DNA from: Draconibacterium sp.
GTDB taxonomy: Bacteria; Bacteroidota; Bacteroidia; Bacteroidales; Prolixibacteraceae
DNA length: 41,183 nt
Reading direction: 5' to 3'
Assembly (NCBI GenBank): GCA_011620585.1
Contig: WOYV01000095.1
Span: 1 to 41,183 of the forward strand
The position numbers and the translations under genes are program-made. Below the pieces are notes generated by a model. The model saw only the letters and a list, made by a program, of their open reading frames with translations, did not search any database and was not told the DNA's origin. Shown in pieces: positions 33,589-41,183 of the stretch. The stretch's first letter is position 1; each line of letters starts with the position of its first letter.

Positions 33589-33913
33589 GAAAGAAACATT
33601 TTGCGAATACATTCATAAACTTAGGTGTCAAAACGGGATGACTTTAACAAAACTTGCGGCTGCTTTGGACATTGACCAATCTACACTTTCAAAAATTGAA
33701 AATGGCAAAAGAAAAATTCCCGTTGAAATACTTCCTAAACTATCTTCCGTTTTTAATATTGATTTGAAAAATTTGGAACATGAATATTTTAGTGAAATAA
33801 TTGCTGAAATAATTTATCCACAAGATGAACCGAATCAACTGTTAAAAGCTGCGGAAGAAAAAGCAAAATACATGAGAATTAAAAACCAACAGCAAGGAAC
33901 AATAAACTTTTAG
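33587..33913 (+). CDS. XRE-type HTH regulator, probable R-M controller protein
   Basis: A 108-residue DNA-binding protein. The N-terminal helix-turn-helix MTLTKLAAALDIDQSTLSKIENGKRKIP (residues 18-45) is a textbook Xre/Cro motif. The C-terminal 45 residues are charged and probably helical. It starts an operon whose next genes, 2 and 3 bases apart, encode a cytosine methyltransferase and an endonuclease, the arrangement of controller (C) proteins that delay endonuclease expression after entry into a new host. It is somewhat longer than classical C proteins (about 80 residues). Base composition is clearly AT-richer than the uronate genes beside it. Confidence 0.85.
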   Translation: MKETFCEYIHKLRCQNGMTLTKLAAALDIDQSTLSKIENGKRKIPVEILPKLSSVFNIDLKNLEHEYFSEIIAEIIYPQDEPNQLLKAAEEKAKYMRIKNQQQGTINF

Positions 33914-33915
33914 CC

Positions 33916-35133
33916 ATGATAAAATATTCAACAATTCGAGAAAAACTAAAAGTTGAAAGCTTAAATGGGAATGCTGAAGATTTAGCATATTTTACTCATT
34001 ATCTGCATAATCACAAGAATGGTATATCTCAGTCTTATGAAAAACGAGCTAAAGATTACTACCAAACCATAAAGGAAGAATTAAACATTGTTTCAGAACA
34101 AGAATTACAAGCAATGCTTCCAATAAAATGGGACATTCCTTTTCCAGCCCCCGAACAATCTGAATTTACATTTATTGACCTTTTTGCTGGAATAGGAGGT
34201 TTTAGAATTGCTTTACAAGAGCTTGGGGGCAATTGCGTTTTTTCTTCAGAATTTAACTATCATGCTCAAAGAGCGTATGAATTGAATTTTGGGGAAGTTC
34301 CTTTCGGAGATATTACAAAACTAAATACAGACATAGTCCCCAAACATGATATTCTTTGTGCTGGATTTCCTTGTCAACCTTTTAGTATTTCTGGAAAAAT
34401 GAAAGGATTTGAGGACACGAGAGGAACTCTAATTTACCACGTTTTTGAAATAATTGAAAAACATCAACCTAAAGTAGTTTTCCTTGAGAACGTAAAGCAC
34501 TTAGTTTATCACGATAAAAAAAGAACTTTAGCCACTATTGTACAACATTTAGAAGAAATGGGGTATGTCGTTTCAAAAAAAGTATTGAATGCTTCTGATT
34601 TTGGTGTTCCACAAAACAGAGAAAGAATTATTATAATTGGTCACAAAGAAAAACGATTTGATTTTTCCAAAATCAAAAAAGTATCTAAACCCATATTAAA
34701 AGATTTTTTGGACAATGAAAATGAGTTTGAATTCTTAAATGAACCTTTCACAATTTTGGAAGAGCAAAAAACGCAAGTATCAGGTTTAATTTTTGCAGGT
34801 TATAGAAATAAAACAATTCGTAAGGCTGGTGTGAGACCAGGAACTGAACACTTATCAAGAGTACACAAACAACCGAATAGAATTTATTCAACCGAAGGAG
34901 TTCATCCTGCATTGCCTTCGCAAGAATCTTCTGGGCGTTTTTGGATATGGCATGATGGAGAAGTAAGAAAATTAACTATCCAAGAATGTTATAGAATAAT
35001 GGGGTTTCCTCATAAATTTGAATTAATAAATAATAAATCGGAGCTATATAAACAAATCGGAAATTCAGTTGCCATACCAATGATTAAAGCTGTAGCAGAA
35101 CAAGTTAAAATCCAACTTTTAAAATTGAAATAA
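33916..35133 (+). CDS. DNA (cytosine-5) methyltransferase
   Basis: A 405-residue type II m5C methyltransferase. Residues 1-82 form an extra helical N-terminal part. Motif I is FTFIDLFAGIGGFR (about 85-97), motif IV is AGFPCQPFSISG with catalytic Cys153, motif VI is VVFLENVKHL, motif VIII is PQNRERIIIIG and motif X is LYKQIGNSVAIPMIKAV. The target-recognition region lies between VIII and X (about 245-350). The partner endonuclease is SacI-like, so a GAGCTC-type target is possible but not readable from the sequence. AT-rich composition suggests horizontal transfer with its partner genes. Confidence 0.95.
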   Translation: MIKYSTIREKLKVESLNGNAEDLAYFTHYLHNHKNGISQSYEKRAKDYYQTIKEELNIVSEQELQAMLPIKWDIPFPAPEQSEFTFIDLFAGIGGFRIALQELGGNCVFSSEFNYHAQRAYELNFGEVPFGDITKLNTDIVPKHDILCAGFPCQPFSISGKMKGFEDTRGTLIYHVFEIIEKHQPKVVFLENVKHLVYHDKKRTLATIVQHLEEMGYVVSKKVLNASDFGVPQNRERIIIIGHKEKRFDFSKIKKVSKPILKDFLDNENEFEFLNEPFTILEEQKTQVSGLIFAGYRNKTIRKAGVRPGTEHLSRVHKQPNRIYSTEGVHPALPSQESSGRFWIWHDGEVRKLTIQECYRIMGFPHKFELINNKSELYKQIGNSVAIPMIKAVAEQVKIQLLKLK

Positions 35134-35136
35134 TAA

Positions 35137-36237
35137 ATGGAACCAACCAAATTTCTTAAAAAAATCTACAAAGAATCAATGCAAATTGTTGGTTCGGATG
35201 ATAAAATAAAAACGGATTTAAATAAAAATATTGCAAATCAACTTAGTGAGATTCTAAATCGGTCAGAATCGGCAAAAGCTGTTATAACTGTTATTCTGAC
35301 AAGTGCTGTATACAAGATTCTTAATCCAAATCAGGATATAAGAAATCATCAAACAAGTATTCCTAATGGATATTCAGGAAGAACATTTGACTCAAAATAC
35401 GTAACTCCTTTTCTAAAAAGTGTGAAATTTCCAGCAATGGCTGAAAGCGGTTGGCTAACTCGTTCATTGGAGCAAAAAGTTCCTTATGATAAAAACTATT
35501 CTGGAGCAATCCGCCCAGAATCATTAAAAAAAGCATTCTTAACAACAATTGATTTCATAGAAAAAGGCAAAAACATCGACAAAGTTTTAAGTTTTCTTTT
35601 TCAAGGTCTAATAATTCAAAGAAACGCACAGCAAATTGATTTAGCCAAACCTCATAATTTACAAATAGCAACAATTATTGACTTATTAACAAAGCACTTT
35701 GATTCAAAGTATTCAGCTGAAGGAGCTTCAAGACTTCCAGTTTTAGCTTTATATGCAGCTTATCAATGTCTTGTAAATGAAACAAAAAGATTTGAAGGCA
35801 AAGTATTATTACCCATGGAGAGTCATACATCTGCTGATTCGCGTAGTGGTCGAATTGGTGATATAGACATTGTTGACGAAAAAGACAGGTCTTTTGAAGC
35901 CGTGGAAGTAAAACATGATATTTCAATTACAACTCAATTAGTAAAAGATGCATTTGAAAAATTCAAAACAACTCAAGTAAACCGATATTATTTACTTTCA
36001 ACAGCAAATATTGACCCTGCTCAAAAAGTGGAAATTGACAAGGAAATTGAACGGATTAAAAACATTCATGGCTGTCATGTTATTACAAATGGTTTAATTC
36101 CATCTCTGAAATATTATTTAAGACTACTCTCTGACACTTCTGAATTTATAGAGAATTATGTGAATTTGATTGAGATTGATACCGCATTAAAATTTGAACA
36201 TAAAACTCAGTGGAATAATATTATATCTCAAATGTAG
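35137..36237 (+). CDS. Type II restriction endonuclease, SacI-like
   Basis: A 366-residue protein encoded 3 bases after the methyltransferase. The segments IPNGYSGRTFDSKYVTPFL and PAMAESGWLTRSLEQ are ones I associate with the SacI endonuclease family. A PD-(D/E)XK-type core is visible near residues 241-259: GDIDIVDEKD, then FEAVEVKHD, giving Asp242 or Asp244 with Glu257-x-Lys259. No other domains. If the family assignment is right it cuts within GAGCTC. The endonuclease role is secure from position; the exact family is moderately sure. No R gene frameshift is present, so the system may be active. Confidence 0.8.
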   Translation: MEPTKFLKKIYKESMQIVGSDDKIKTDLNKNIANQLSEILNRSESAKAVITVILTSAVYKILNPNQDIRNHQTSIPNGYSGRTFDSKYVTPFLKSVKFPAMAESGWLTRSLEQKVPYDKNYSGAIRPESLKKAFLTTIDFIEKGKNIDKVLSFLFQGLIIQRNAQQIDLAKPHNLQIATIIDLLTKHFDSKYSAEGASRLPVLALYAAYQCLVNETKRFEGKVLLPMESHTSADSRSGRIGDIDIVDEKDRSFEAVEVKHDISITTQLVKDAFEKFKTTQVNRYYLLSTANIDPAQKVEIDKEIERIKNIHGCHVITNGLIPSLKYYLRLLSDTSEFIENYVNLIEIDTALKFEHKTQWNNIISQM

Positions 36238-36495
36238 CCATCGCATTTTGTGGCACATTTGCAATTCGCACATGCCAATGCTAACCAAAAATTGCAAAAG
36301 AGCCACCAAAGCCAGCCCACGTGCAGACAGAAAAAGTATAGCGAATTGAAAGGGAAAATGGCTGAAATAAATCAACACCAGGCGGTAACAAAGTTCTACT
36401 ATCTTTTTTAACAGAATAGTTTCATCGCGTGTGTGCCCTTGAAAAAATTAACTTTGAATTTTCAAATAGATGGACAAGCATAAAATATCGATTAT
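36238..36495. other. Right boundary of the R-M insert
   Basis: About 260 bases without a gene. The first 120 bases have several short inverted repeats (TGTG/CACA around 36253, GCAATT...AATTGC, GCAAT/ATTGC around 36270-36298). Base composition changes here from AT-rich to the genome-like composition of the beta-galactosidase remnant. No att site could be defined. Confidence 0.4.
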
Positions 36496-37275
36496 ATGAA
36501 ATGCATTTTCATTCTGTTTACGCTGATTTTTGTTTCGGCGCCGATTTTTAATTTTGCCCAAAAGCCGACTGGGAAAACCCGGCTATGTTCGATTTAAACA
36601 AGGAAAAGCCACACGCTACGCTGATGCCTTTCCGAAGCGTGGAAGAAGCGCTGACCCAAAAACGCGATGAATCTGTATTTTACAAAAGCCTGAACGGAAC
36701 CTGGAAATTTAACTGGGTGCCCCAACCAGCCGACCGGCCCGTTGATTTCTTCGAACCCGGTTTCGATGTTTCGGGCTGGAACGATATTCCGGTACCTTCC
36801 AATTGGGAAACTCAAGGTTATGGAAATGCTATTTATGTAAACCACCAGTACGAATTTGCCGATTACAGGACGCCGGTTTCAAAAGAGATCGAATTCAGCG
36901 GACGTATTTATCCATCCAACCCCGGGCAGGTTCCGCACGACTACAACCCTGTGGGATCGTACCGGCGCTCGTTTACTGTGCCGGAAAGCTGGAATGACCG
37001 CCGTGTGTTTATTCAGTATTGATGCATGGTTTGAACGCGGACCTGACGAACTTCCCGACCTGCCACGTTTTGGGGTACGCTGGGAGATGCCCGTAAATTT
37101 CGACAATTTGAAATACTATGGCCGCGGGCCCCATGAAAACTATGCCGGCCGTAATCGCAGCGCTTTTGTTGGTATTTATGAGAGCAAGGTAGCCGACCAG
37201 TATTTTAACTATGTTCGCCCACAGGAAAACGGGTACAAAACCGATGTCCGGTTTATGCTGAAACCCGTTTTCTGA
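36496..37275 (+). pseudogene. Decayed GH2 beta-galactosidase (internal deletion and frameshift)
   Basis: Remains of a beta-galactosidase of about 1000 residues. The signal peptide is in one frame (MKCIFILFTLIFVSAP from 36496). The body then continues in another frame (DWENPAMFDLNKEKPHATLMPF), so a frameshift lies near 36565. The N-terminal sugar-binding domain follows (WKFNWVPQPADRPVDFFEP, VPSNWETQGYGNAIYVN, VGSYRRSFTVPESW). It breaks at about 37010-37022, where a new frame carries the far C-terminal small-chain domain (DAWFERGPDELPDLPRFGVRWEMP, YYGRGPHENYAGRNRSAFVG). The whole catalytic barrel is missing, roughly 700 codons. The end (MLKPVF) is also short of the usual C-terminus. It cannot be active. 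Confidence 0.9.
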
Positions 37276-37321
37276 AAACCACCCTCGTCAGAATTAAGAG
37301 GCGGGTTGAAGATAAAAAACC

Positions 37322-37353
37322 AGGGGCCGTCTTTTTCGAAACGGCCCCTTTGT
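37322..37353 (+). terminator. Terminator after the beta-galactosidase remnant
   Basis: Stem AGGGGCCGT (37322-37330), ten-base loop, ACGGCCCCT (37341-37349), then TTTG. Perfect 9-bp GC-rich stem, though the T run is short. It is probably the original terminator of the degraded gene. Confidence 0.7.
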
Positions 37354-37396
37354 CATTCTGTCCCGACAGCAATTGGGATCTTTCAGAATCATTTCC

Positions 37397-37426
37397 GGCA
37401 GAAAGCAGAATCCGGAACTTTCTGCC
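37397..37426. repeat. Inverted repeat downstream of hsp20
   Basis: GGCAGAAAG (37397-37405), 12 bases, CTTTCTGCC (37418-37426). Perfect 9-bp arms. It sits just past the 3' end of the minus-strand hsp20 gene next to a GTCATTCTG-type dispersed element (37352). No T run in the minus direction, so a terminator role is uncertain. Confidence 0.5.
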
Positions 37427-37458
37427 AAACTAAGACAACTTATAAGACAGCTTTTTTC

Positions 37459-37941
37459 TTACGAAATTTTAATTTCTTTTGACGGTTTTGGTTTCACTTC
37501 CTCGCGTTTTGGCAGTATCACGTGCAAAATACCGTTATCGTATTTAGCCGCTATTTTTTCGGCATTGACAACCGTTTCGGGCACGGTAAACGAGCGCTGG
37601 AACGACTGGTAGCTAAACTCGCGGCGGGTAACCACATCACCGTTTTTTTCCTCTTTCTCGTCCTTTTTTTCCGACGAAATAGTCAGACGTCCGTTGTCGT
37701 AATTCAGTTTAAAATCCTTCTTATCCATTCCCGGTGCTGCCACATCAATTTTATATTCATTCTCGTTTTCCAGAACATTTACTGCGGGCAGACTTGAGTT
37801 GATGCCGGCAAAATTCCGGGAATTCCAATCCATCAGGTTTCCTTCAAAAAAATTGTCGAACAGAGAAGGAAACGATGAATAATCGCTGCTAAATAATCTT
37901 GGTAGTGCCATAATTAAATCCTCCATTTTTTTGTTTGACAT
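37459..37941 (-). CDS. Small heat shock protein, Hsp20 / alpha-crystallin family
   Basis: A 160-residue ATP-independent chaperone. The N-terminal arm has Phe and Ser clusters (LPRLFSSDYSSFPSLFDNFFEG). The alpha-crystallin domain spans about residues 48-150 (LPAVNVLENENEYKIDVAAPGMDKKDFKLNYDNGRLTIS...). FQRSFTVPETVV and AAKYDNGILHVILPKRE are the strands near its end. The C-terminal extension is short and ends with IKIS, an I-x-I motif used for oligomer assembly. A later Met (MALPRLF) is an alternative start. The upstream 343-base gap is shared with the integrase gene. I see no CIRCE element. Confidence 0.93.
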   Translation of the reverse strand: MSNKKMEDLIMALPRLFSSDYSSFPSLFDNFFEGNLMDWNSRNFAGINSSLPAVNVLENENEYKIDVAAPGMDKKDFKLNYDNGRLTISSEKKDEKEEKNGDVVTRREFSYQSFQRSFTVPETVVNAEKIAAKYDNGILHVILPKREEVKPKPSKEIKIS

Positions 37942-38284
37942 TTAATCGTTTTCACGCTTTTAAGTTTACAAAGCCAGTGCCACTTTTGGCTTAAAAAGAG
38001 CATTAAAATGTATTTTCCTGTAATTCAGAAAAATAGAAAAACCGGCATATCTCAGAAGCTAACCGGCTGTGAAATAATGACATAAATCGAATTCCGGCAA
38101 ATGAATTTTTGACATTTTTAGCGAAATTATGTCAGAAACTGTATTCAGAACCAAGCAGAGCGCTGATTGGGAATGACAAGCAAAACAACAGCGGAAGCTT
38201 TTCGCGGCTTTTGTAAAACATATAGCCCCTGGTTTCTGGTTCACTTTTTATGTGTATTTTAGTACTGAATTAAAACAAGACTAA
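37942..38284. other. Intergenic region between hsp20 and recombinase
   Basis: 343 bases between divergent genes. It contains two ACCGGC copies near 38040 and 38061 and an 8-bp inverted repeat TGACATAA (38078-38085) with TTATGTCA (38127-38134). No coding frame is convincing. It must hold the promoters of both genes, and is the most likely place for a recombinase-related site, but nothing can be assigned. Confidence 0.45.
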
Positions 38285-39421
38285 TTGACAACCCTGCCAA
38301 GGATAAAGCTCGATAAAGGCGACTATAAACAGCAAGAAGTTGTATTTATCCGTTTTACATATAATCTAAAACTGATGGATATTTTGCGTGCAAATACCGG
38401 GGCCAAATGGAGCCGCTCGATGCATTGCTGGGTTATCAATGAAAGCGAGTTTAATTTGGGTGACTTTTTCCAGTTGTTCAGAGACCTGGCCTACATCGAT
38501 TATAAGGAGCTTTTGCTTGTCAGAAAGGCAGAAACAGTAAATAGTATAAAACGCGATTTTTCTTACCGGAAAGGAATAGAACTTCCAAAAAAATACAACG
38601 AATTGTTAAGGCAAAAGCGCTACAGCGAAAGTACCATTCGTACGTATACCGCTTATTTCAAAGACTTTATGCATTACTTTCGAAATTTGGAGCTTGAACA
38701 AATTACCGGGGAGCAAATAAACACGTATATTCTTGAATTGATCCAAAAGGATCATATTTCAGGCAGCCAGCAAAATCAAAGGATAAACGCTATAAAATTT
38801 TATTACGAAAAAGTGTTGGGTGGCGAGCGACGGTTGTTTTCGATCGAACGGCCACGAAAATCAAGATCGTTGCCCAAGGTTTTAAGCAAAGAAGAAATTC
38901 AAAAAATTATTTTACAATGCCATAATTTAAAACATCAATGCATTTTATCGTTAATATATTCGGCAGGTTTGCGAAGAAGCGAACTGATTAATCTGAAATT
39001 GAGCGATATTCATTCCGACAGGGGGCTGATTCGGATTGAATCGGCGAAAGGACAAAAAGACAGGTATTCGCTGCTTTCTGTGTCGTTGTTAAAGTTGCTG
39101 AGGGTTTACTATAAAAAATACCGCCCTCAACGTTGGTTATTCGAAGGTTCTACTCCCGGGCAAATGTATAGTGGAGGAAGCATTGGCAGGATACTGGCCG
39201 AGGCAGCGTATGGGGCGGGAATTCGAAAGCGGGTAACACCGCACATGTTGCGGCACTCGTTTGCGACACATTTGCTGGAGCAGGGAACCGATTTGCGCTA
39301 TATCCAGGAATTATTGGGCCATGGCTCATCGAAAACGACGGAGATTTACACTCATGTTTCGAAGCGGCATATTGAAGGGATTAAAAATCCGCTGGATGAC
39401 ATTTTTAATAACTCAACATAA
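38285..39421 (+). CDS. Tyrosine recombinase, XerC/D-like with N-terminal extension
   Basis: A 378-residue site-specific recombinase. The catalytic set is complete: Arg230 (YSAGLRRSEL), Lys255 (ESAKGQKDR), His320-x2-Arg323 (TPHMLRHSFATH), His346 (LLGHGSSK), and nucleophile Tyr355 (TEIYTHVS). An N-terminal SAM-like core-binding domain is at about 100-185 (YSESTIRTYTAYFKDFMHYF). Before it lies an 85-residue extension with a WSRSMHCWVI segment. The start at TTG 38285 is taken because it keeps this extension whole; the next ATG at about 38375 would cut it. Databases often name this type 'integron integrase', but the extra helix insert specific to IntI is absent. It sits in front of the ABC-3C genes in an AT-rich accessory region. 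Confidence 0.85.
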   Translation: MTTLPRIKLDKGDYKQQEVVFIRFTYNLKLMDILRANTGAKWSRSMHCWVINESEFNLGDFFQLFRDLAYIDYKELLLVRKAETVNSIKRDFSYRKGIELPKKYNELLRQKRYSESTIRTYTAYFKDFMHYFRNLELEQITGEQINTYILELIQKDHISGSQQNQRINAIKFYYEKVLGGERRLFSIERPRKSRSLPKVLSKEEIQKIILQCHNLKHQCILSLIYSAGLRRSELINLKLSDIHSDRGLIRIESAKGQKDRYSLLSVSLLKLLRVYYKKYRPQRWLFEGSTPGQMYSGGSIGRILAEAAYGAGIRKRVTPHMLRHSFATHLLEQGTDLRYIQELLGHGSSKTTEIYTHVSKRHIEGIKNPLDDIFNNST

Positions 39422-39546
39422 TAAGTATTGTTACCCCTCCATTTTGGGGGGTATAACAACACATCAAAAAAACGAGATAAACGATATAACAACACAAGTG
39501 ATGTTACACATACGTTACCAACAAGGCAAAAACATAAATCATACAT
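39422..39546. other. Spacer between recombinase and ABC-3C genes
   Basis: 125 bases with an imperfect hairpin TTGTTA-CCCCTCC...GGGGGG-TATAACAA (39426-39459) directly after the recombinase stop, then several AACAAC/GTTAC motifs (39479-39521). It might be a terminator or a remnant of a recombination site. No attC site with clear paired core and inverse core could be drawn. Confidence 0.4.
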
Positions 39547-40737
39547 ATGAGCATAATTGATACAGATTTTTCCGCTAAAGAACCATCACTTGGTTATTTC
39601 TATCAAATAAAATATGCATTATTGCTATTGTTGACAAATGCTCGTGACCTTGATAATCCTAAAGTGCGAATAGAAAACTTGGATGATGTTGAAATAGAAG
39701 ATGTTAATTCAGTCCATTTATATCAAACAAAGCTGCATATTAAGAGTAAAGCCAATTTAACAGATTCAAGTGTTGATTTTTGGAAAACTTTACGAGTTTG
39801 GTCTGAGAACATTATCAATAAATTAATCGATGTTGAGAACACTGTATTTAGTCTAATCACAACTGAAAATGTACCTAAAACTAGTTTGTTATATCATTTC
39901 ATTGAAAATAATTATTCTGATGAAGATTTAAATGAAATTATTGAAAAACTTGACCTTATTACCGTTAACTCCTCTAATGCAACAAACACGAAAGCCTATG
40001 AGGCATTTCAAAAATTATCCTTTGAAATCAAGAAAAAACTTGTTCGAAATATTCGTATAGTGGATAATTCAATAAGCATTGATGAAATAGATTCTAAAAT
40101 CAAAAAACAACTTATATTATCCTCATATCCTGACCATTTGGATGCATTCCTAGAAATTTTAGATGGTTGGTGGCTCAAAAAGTCGATTGAGAATTTAACT
40201 CTACGAATAGACTTTATAAGTGCGGACGAACTTCAACTTAAGATTGCAAATATTAGAGATTCTTTTAATTCAGATAACTTACCCAACCACTTTCCAGAAC
40301 CTTTAGAAATAACAGATGAAGATGTCTCTTTACTTAAAGAAAAGAAGTTCTTAAAACAACTGGAAATAATTAAAATAACTACTAATTCCAGAGCTGTAAA
40401 ACGTGCTATAAGTGATTTCAGAAGAGCATTTGAACAAAGGTCAAAATGGCTAAGACTACATTTGTTAAACCCTGAGGAAGAAGAAGAATATGATAAGAAA
40501 CTTCAAGATTATTGGCGAAATATTTTTGAAATCATGTGTGATGAAGCTGAAGATAAAGAACAGGAGGAATTAATTGCATTAGGGAAAACTTTCTATTTGG
40601 AACAATTTGCTAAAACTTGTCCACAGATAAAGATTAGAGATAAATTCAACGAAGACTATTTAACACGCGGTAGCTATCAAATGCTTTCTGACACAAAGAA
40701 AGTAGGCTGGCATCCCAAATTTAAGGACGAAATATGA
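39547..40737 (+). CDS. ABC-three-component (ABC-3C) system protein, effector/CTD component
   Basis: A 396-residue protein. The N-terminal 90 residues have the pattern of restriction-endonuclease-like DUF4297-type domains: SLGYFYQIKYALLLLL, then IENLDDVEIED (Glu43, Asp47, Glu49) and LYQTKLH (Gln60-x-Lys62), the acid-acid-QxK variant of PD-(D/E)XK, followed by SVDFWKTLRVW. The C-terminal part ends in RGSYQMLSDTKKVGWHPKF, which I recognise from C-terminal domains of ABC-3C proteins. The next gene overlaps by four bases (ATGA) and is an ABC-3C middle component, which makes the system assignment good. Known work predicts these as three-gene conflict systems with an SMC-like ATPase. Whether the nuclease core is active is unknown. 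AT-rich. Confidence 0.75.
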   Translation: MSIIDTDFSAKEPSLGYFYQIKYALLLLLTNARDLDNPKVRIENLDDVEIEDVNSVHLYQTKLHIKSKANLTDSSVDFWKTLRVWSENIINKLIDVENTVFSLITTENVPKTSLLYHFIENNYSDEDLNEIIEKLDLITVNSSNATNTKAYEAFQKLSFEIKKKLVRNIRIVDNSISIDEIDSKIKKQLILSSYPDHLDAFLEILDGWWLKKSIENLTLRIDFISADELQLKIANIRDSFNSDNLPNHFPEPLEITDEDVSLLKEKKFLKQLEIIKITTNSRAVKRAISDFRRAFEQRSKWLRLHLLNPEEEEEYDKKLQDYWRNIFEIMCDEAEDKEQEELIALGKTFYLEQFAKTCPQIKIRDKFNEDYLTRGSYQMLSDTKKVGWHPKFKDEI

Positions 40738-41183
40738 AAACATCTTGGATAGAAAGAAATACAATTGTAGCAAATCTTTTTAATCCTGCTTTTTGTGGTG
40801 AAATAATTAGAATTGTTGCTAATAGTTATAATAAACATACTAATAGTAAATTTCCATTTGCTTTTACTTTCATTGTTTTACCACTGCTACTGCATAATGA
40901 AACAAGAAATAGAATGCCAAGAACAGTACGGACTTATTTTTTTGTTTGGGTTGAGGAAAATGATAATTTATTCTTTGATTTTTCTAAAAGGACTAAAAGT
41001 ATGGTAAAGTACACTAAAGAAGCTTTATCCTTTTTGATAGCCTACAATAAAATTGAAATTACTGAGCAAGGTGAAATTTCAACAAGTGATGAGAAAAATA
41101 AGAAAATTAATAAAGATGAATATCTGGAATACAATGAGATTCTTAAAAAAGCTGAAATGTTAGGTAAGTGGCTAGCTACAACA
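40734..41183 (+). CDS. ABC-3C middle component, truncated by window end
   Basis: Open from ATG 40734 to the last base, 150 codons without a stop, so the 3' end lies outside. It overlaps the upstream stop as ATGA. Segments typical of the 'three component ABC system middle component' are NLFNPAFCGEIIRIVANSY, FTFIVLPLLLHNETRNRMPRTVRTYFFVWVEEN, and FSKRTKSMVKYTKEALSFLIAYNKIEI. The last residues (EMLGKWLAT) match the region shortly before the usual C-terminus, so only a few tens of residues should be missing. In known systems the next gene encodes the SMC/ABC-type ATPase (DUF3732-like), which should begin just beyond this window. Confidence 0.82.
   Translation, partial: MKTSWIERNTIVANLFNPAFCGEIIRIVANSYNKHTNSKFPFAFTFIVLPLLLHNETRNRMPRTVRTYFFVWVEENDNLFFDFSKRTKSMVKYTKEALSFLIAYNKIEITEQGEISTSDEKNKKINKDEYLEYNEILKKAEMLGKWLATT

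Noticed and set aside
39422-39546. Integron attC site after the recombinase
   Set aside because: GTTAC and AACAAC motifs are present, but no pair of core and inverse-core sites on one folded hairpin could be drawn, and the recombinase lacks the IntI-specific insert.
1-41183. CRISPR arrays, tRNA or rRNA genes
   Set aside because: No regularly spaced direct repeats and no cloverleaf or rRNA-like sequence was noticed by reading; a covariance-model search would be needed to exclude small RNAs.

Overview
The window looks like a chromosome segment of an environmental, probably anaerobic or facultative member of the Bacteroidetes (Bacteroidota). Pointers are DUF5777 and 6-bladed beta-propeller proteins, a fused CcsBA cytochrome maturase, bifunctional HisB, UxaE-type uronate metabolism, promoters of the TTTG/TAnnTTTG type, and almost no Shine-Dalgarno sequences. 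I cannot name the genus from sequence alone.

Layout. (1) 0.2-4.1 kb: a lipoprotein beta-propeller, a small secreted protein, a GH105 hydrolase, and a REP-associated tyrosine transposase (RAYT) surrounded by, and itself carrying, paired REP-like palindromes. (2) 4.2-13.0 kb: a histidine operon behind a visible attenuator (leader peptide with a His-His-Gly-His-His run, then a terminator). Order: hisG, EamA-type permease, hisD, hisC, hisB, purU, a TlpA-like thioredoxin, hisH, argB. hisA, hisF and hisI are absent. (3) 13.2-26.6 kb: an FNR-like regulator with a cysteine-rich N-terminus, then two FNR boxes 22 bp apart, then an electron-transfer locus. The locus encodes a hexaheme lipoprotein with a collagen-like stalk, a monoheme lipoprotein, a DUF5777 beta-barrel, a membrane-anchored heptaheme cytochrome, a b-type cytochrome, a 19-heme c/b fusion, a NapC-type heptaheme quinol dehydrogenase, a tetraheme c554-like protein and the CcsBA maturase. 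(4) 27.0-33.3 kb, minus strand: a hexuronate catabolic cluster (ExuT-like transporter, KDPG aldolase, KDG kinase, UxaC, UxaE). (5) 33.6-41.2 kb: an accessory region with an AT-rich SacI-like restriction-modification operon, a decayed GH2 beta-galactosidase, an Hsp20, a tyrosine recombinase, and the first two genes of an ABC-three-component (ABC-3C) conflict system cut by the window end.

How the parts fit. Region 3 reads as a complete proposed path from menaquinol (b-type cytochromes, NapC-like protein) through periplasmic multiheme proteins to surface lipoproteins and an outer-membrane barrel, with its own maturation gene and its own oxygen- or redox-responsive regulator. The terminal acceptor cannot be read from the sequence. 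It resembles the Geobacter CbcL/ImcH inner-membrane routes for extracellular electron transfer in composition, not in proven homology. The 19-heme protein is built from a precisely tandem-duplicated eight-heme module plus a three-heme partial copy. Strong hairpin terminators lie between several cytochrome genes and probably set unequal protein ratios. Region 5 looks like a defence island, in which the ABC-3C system is the least understood part.
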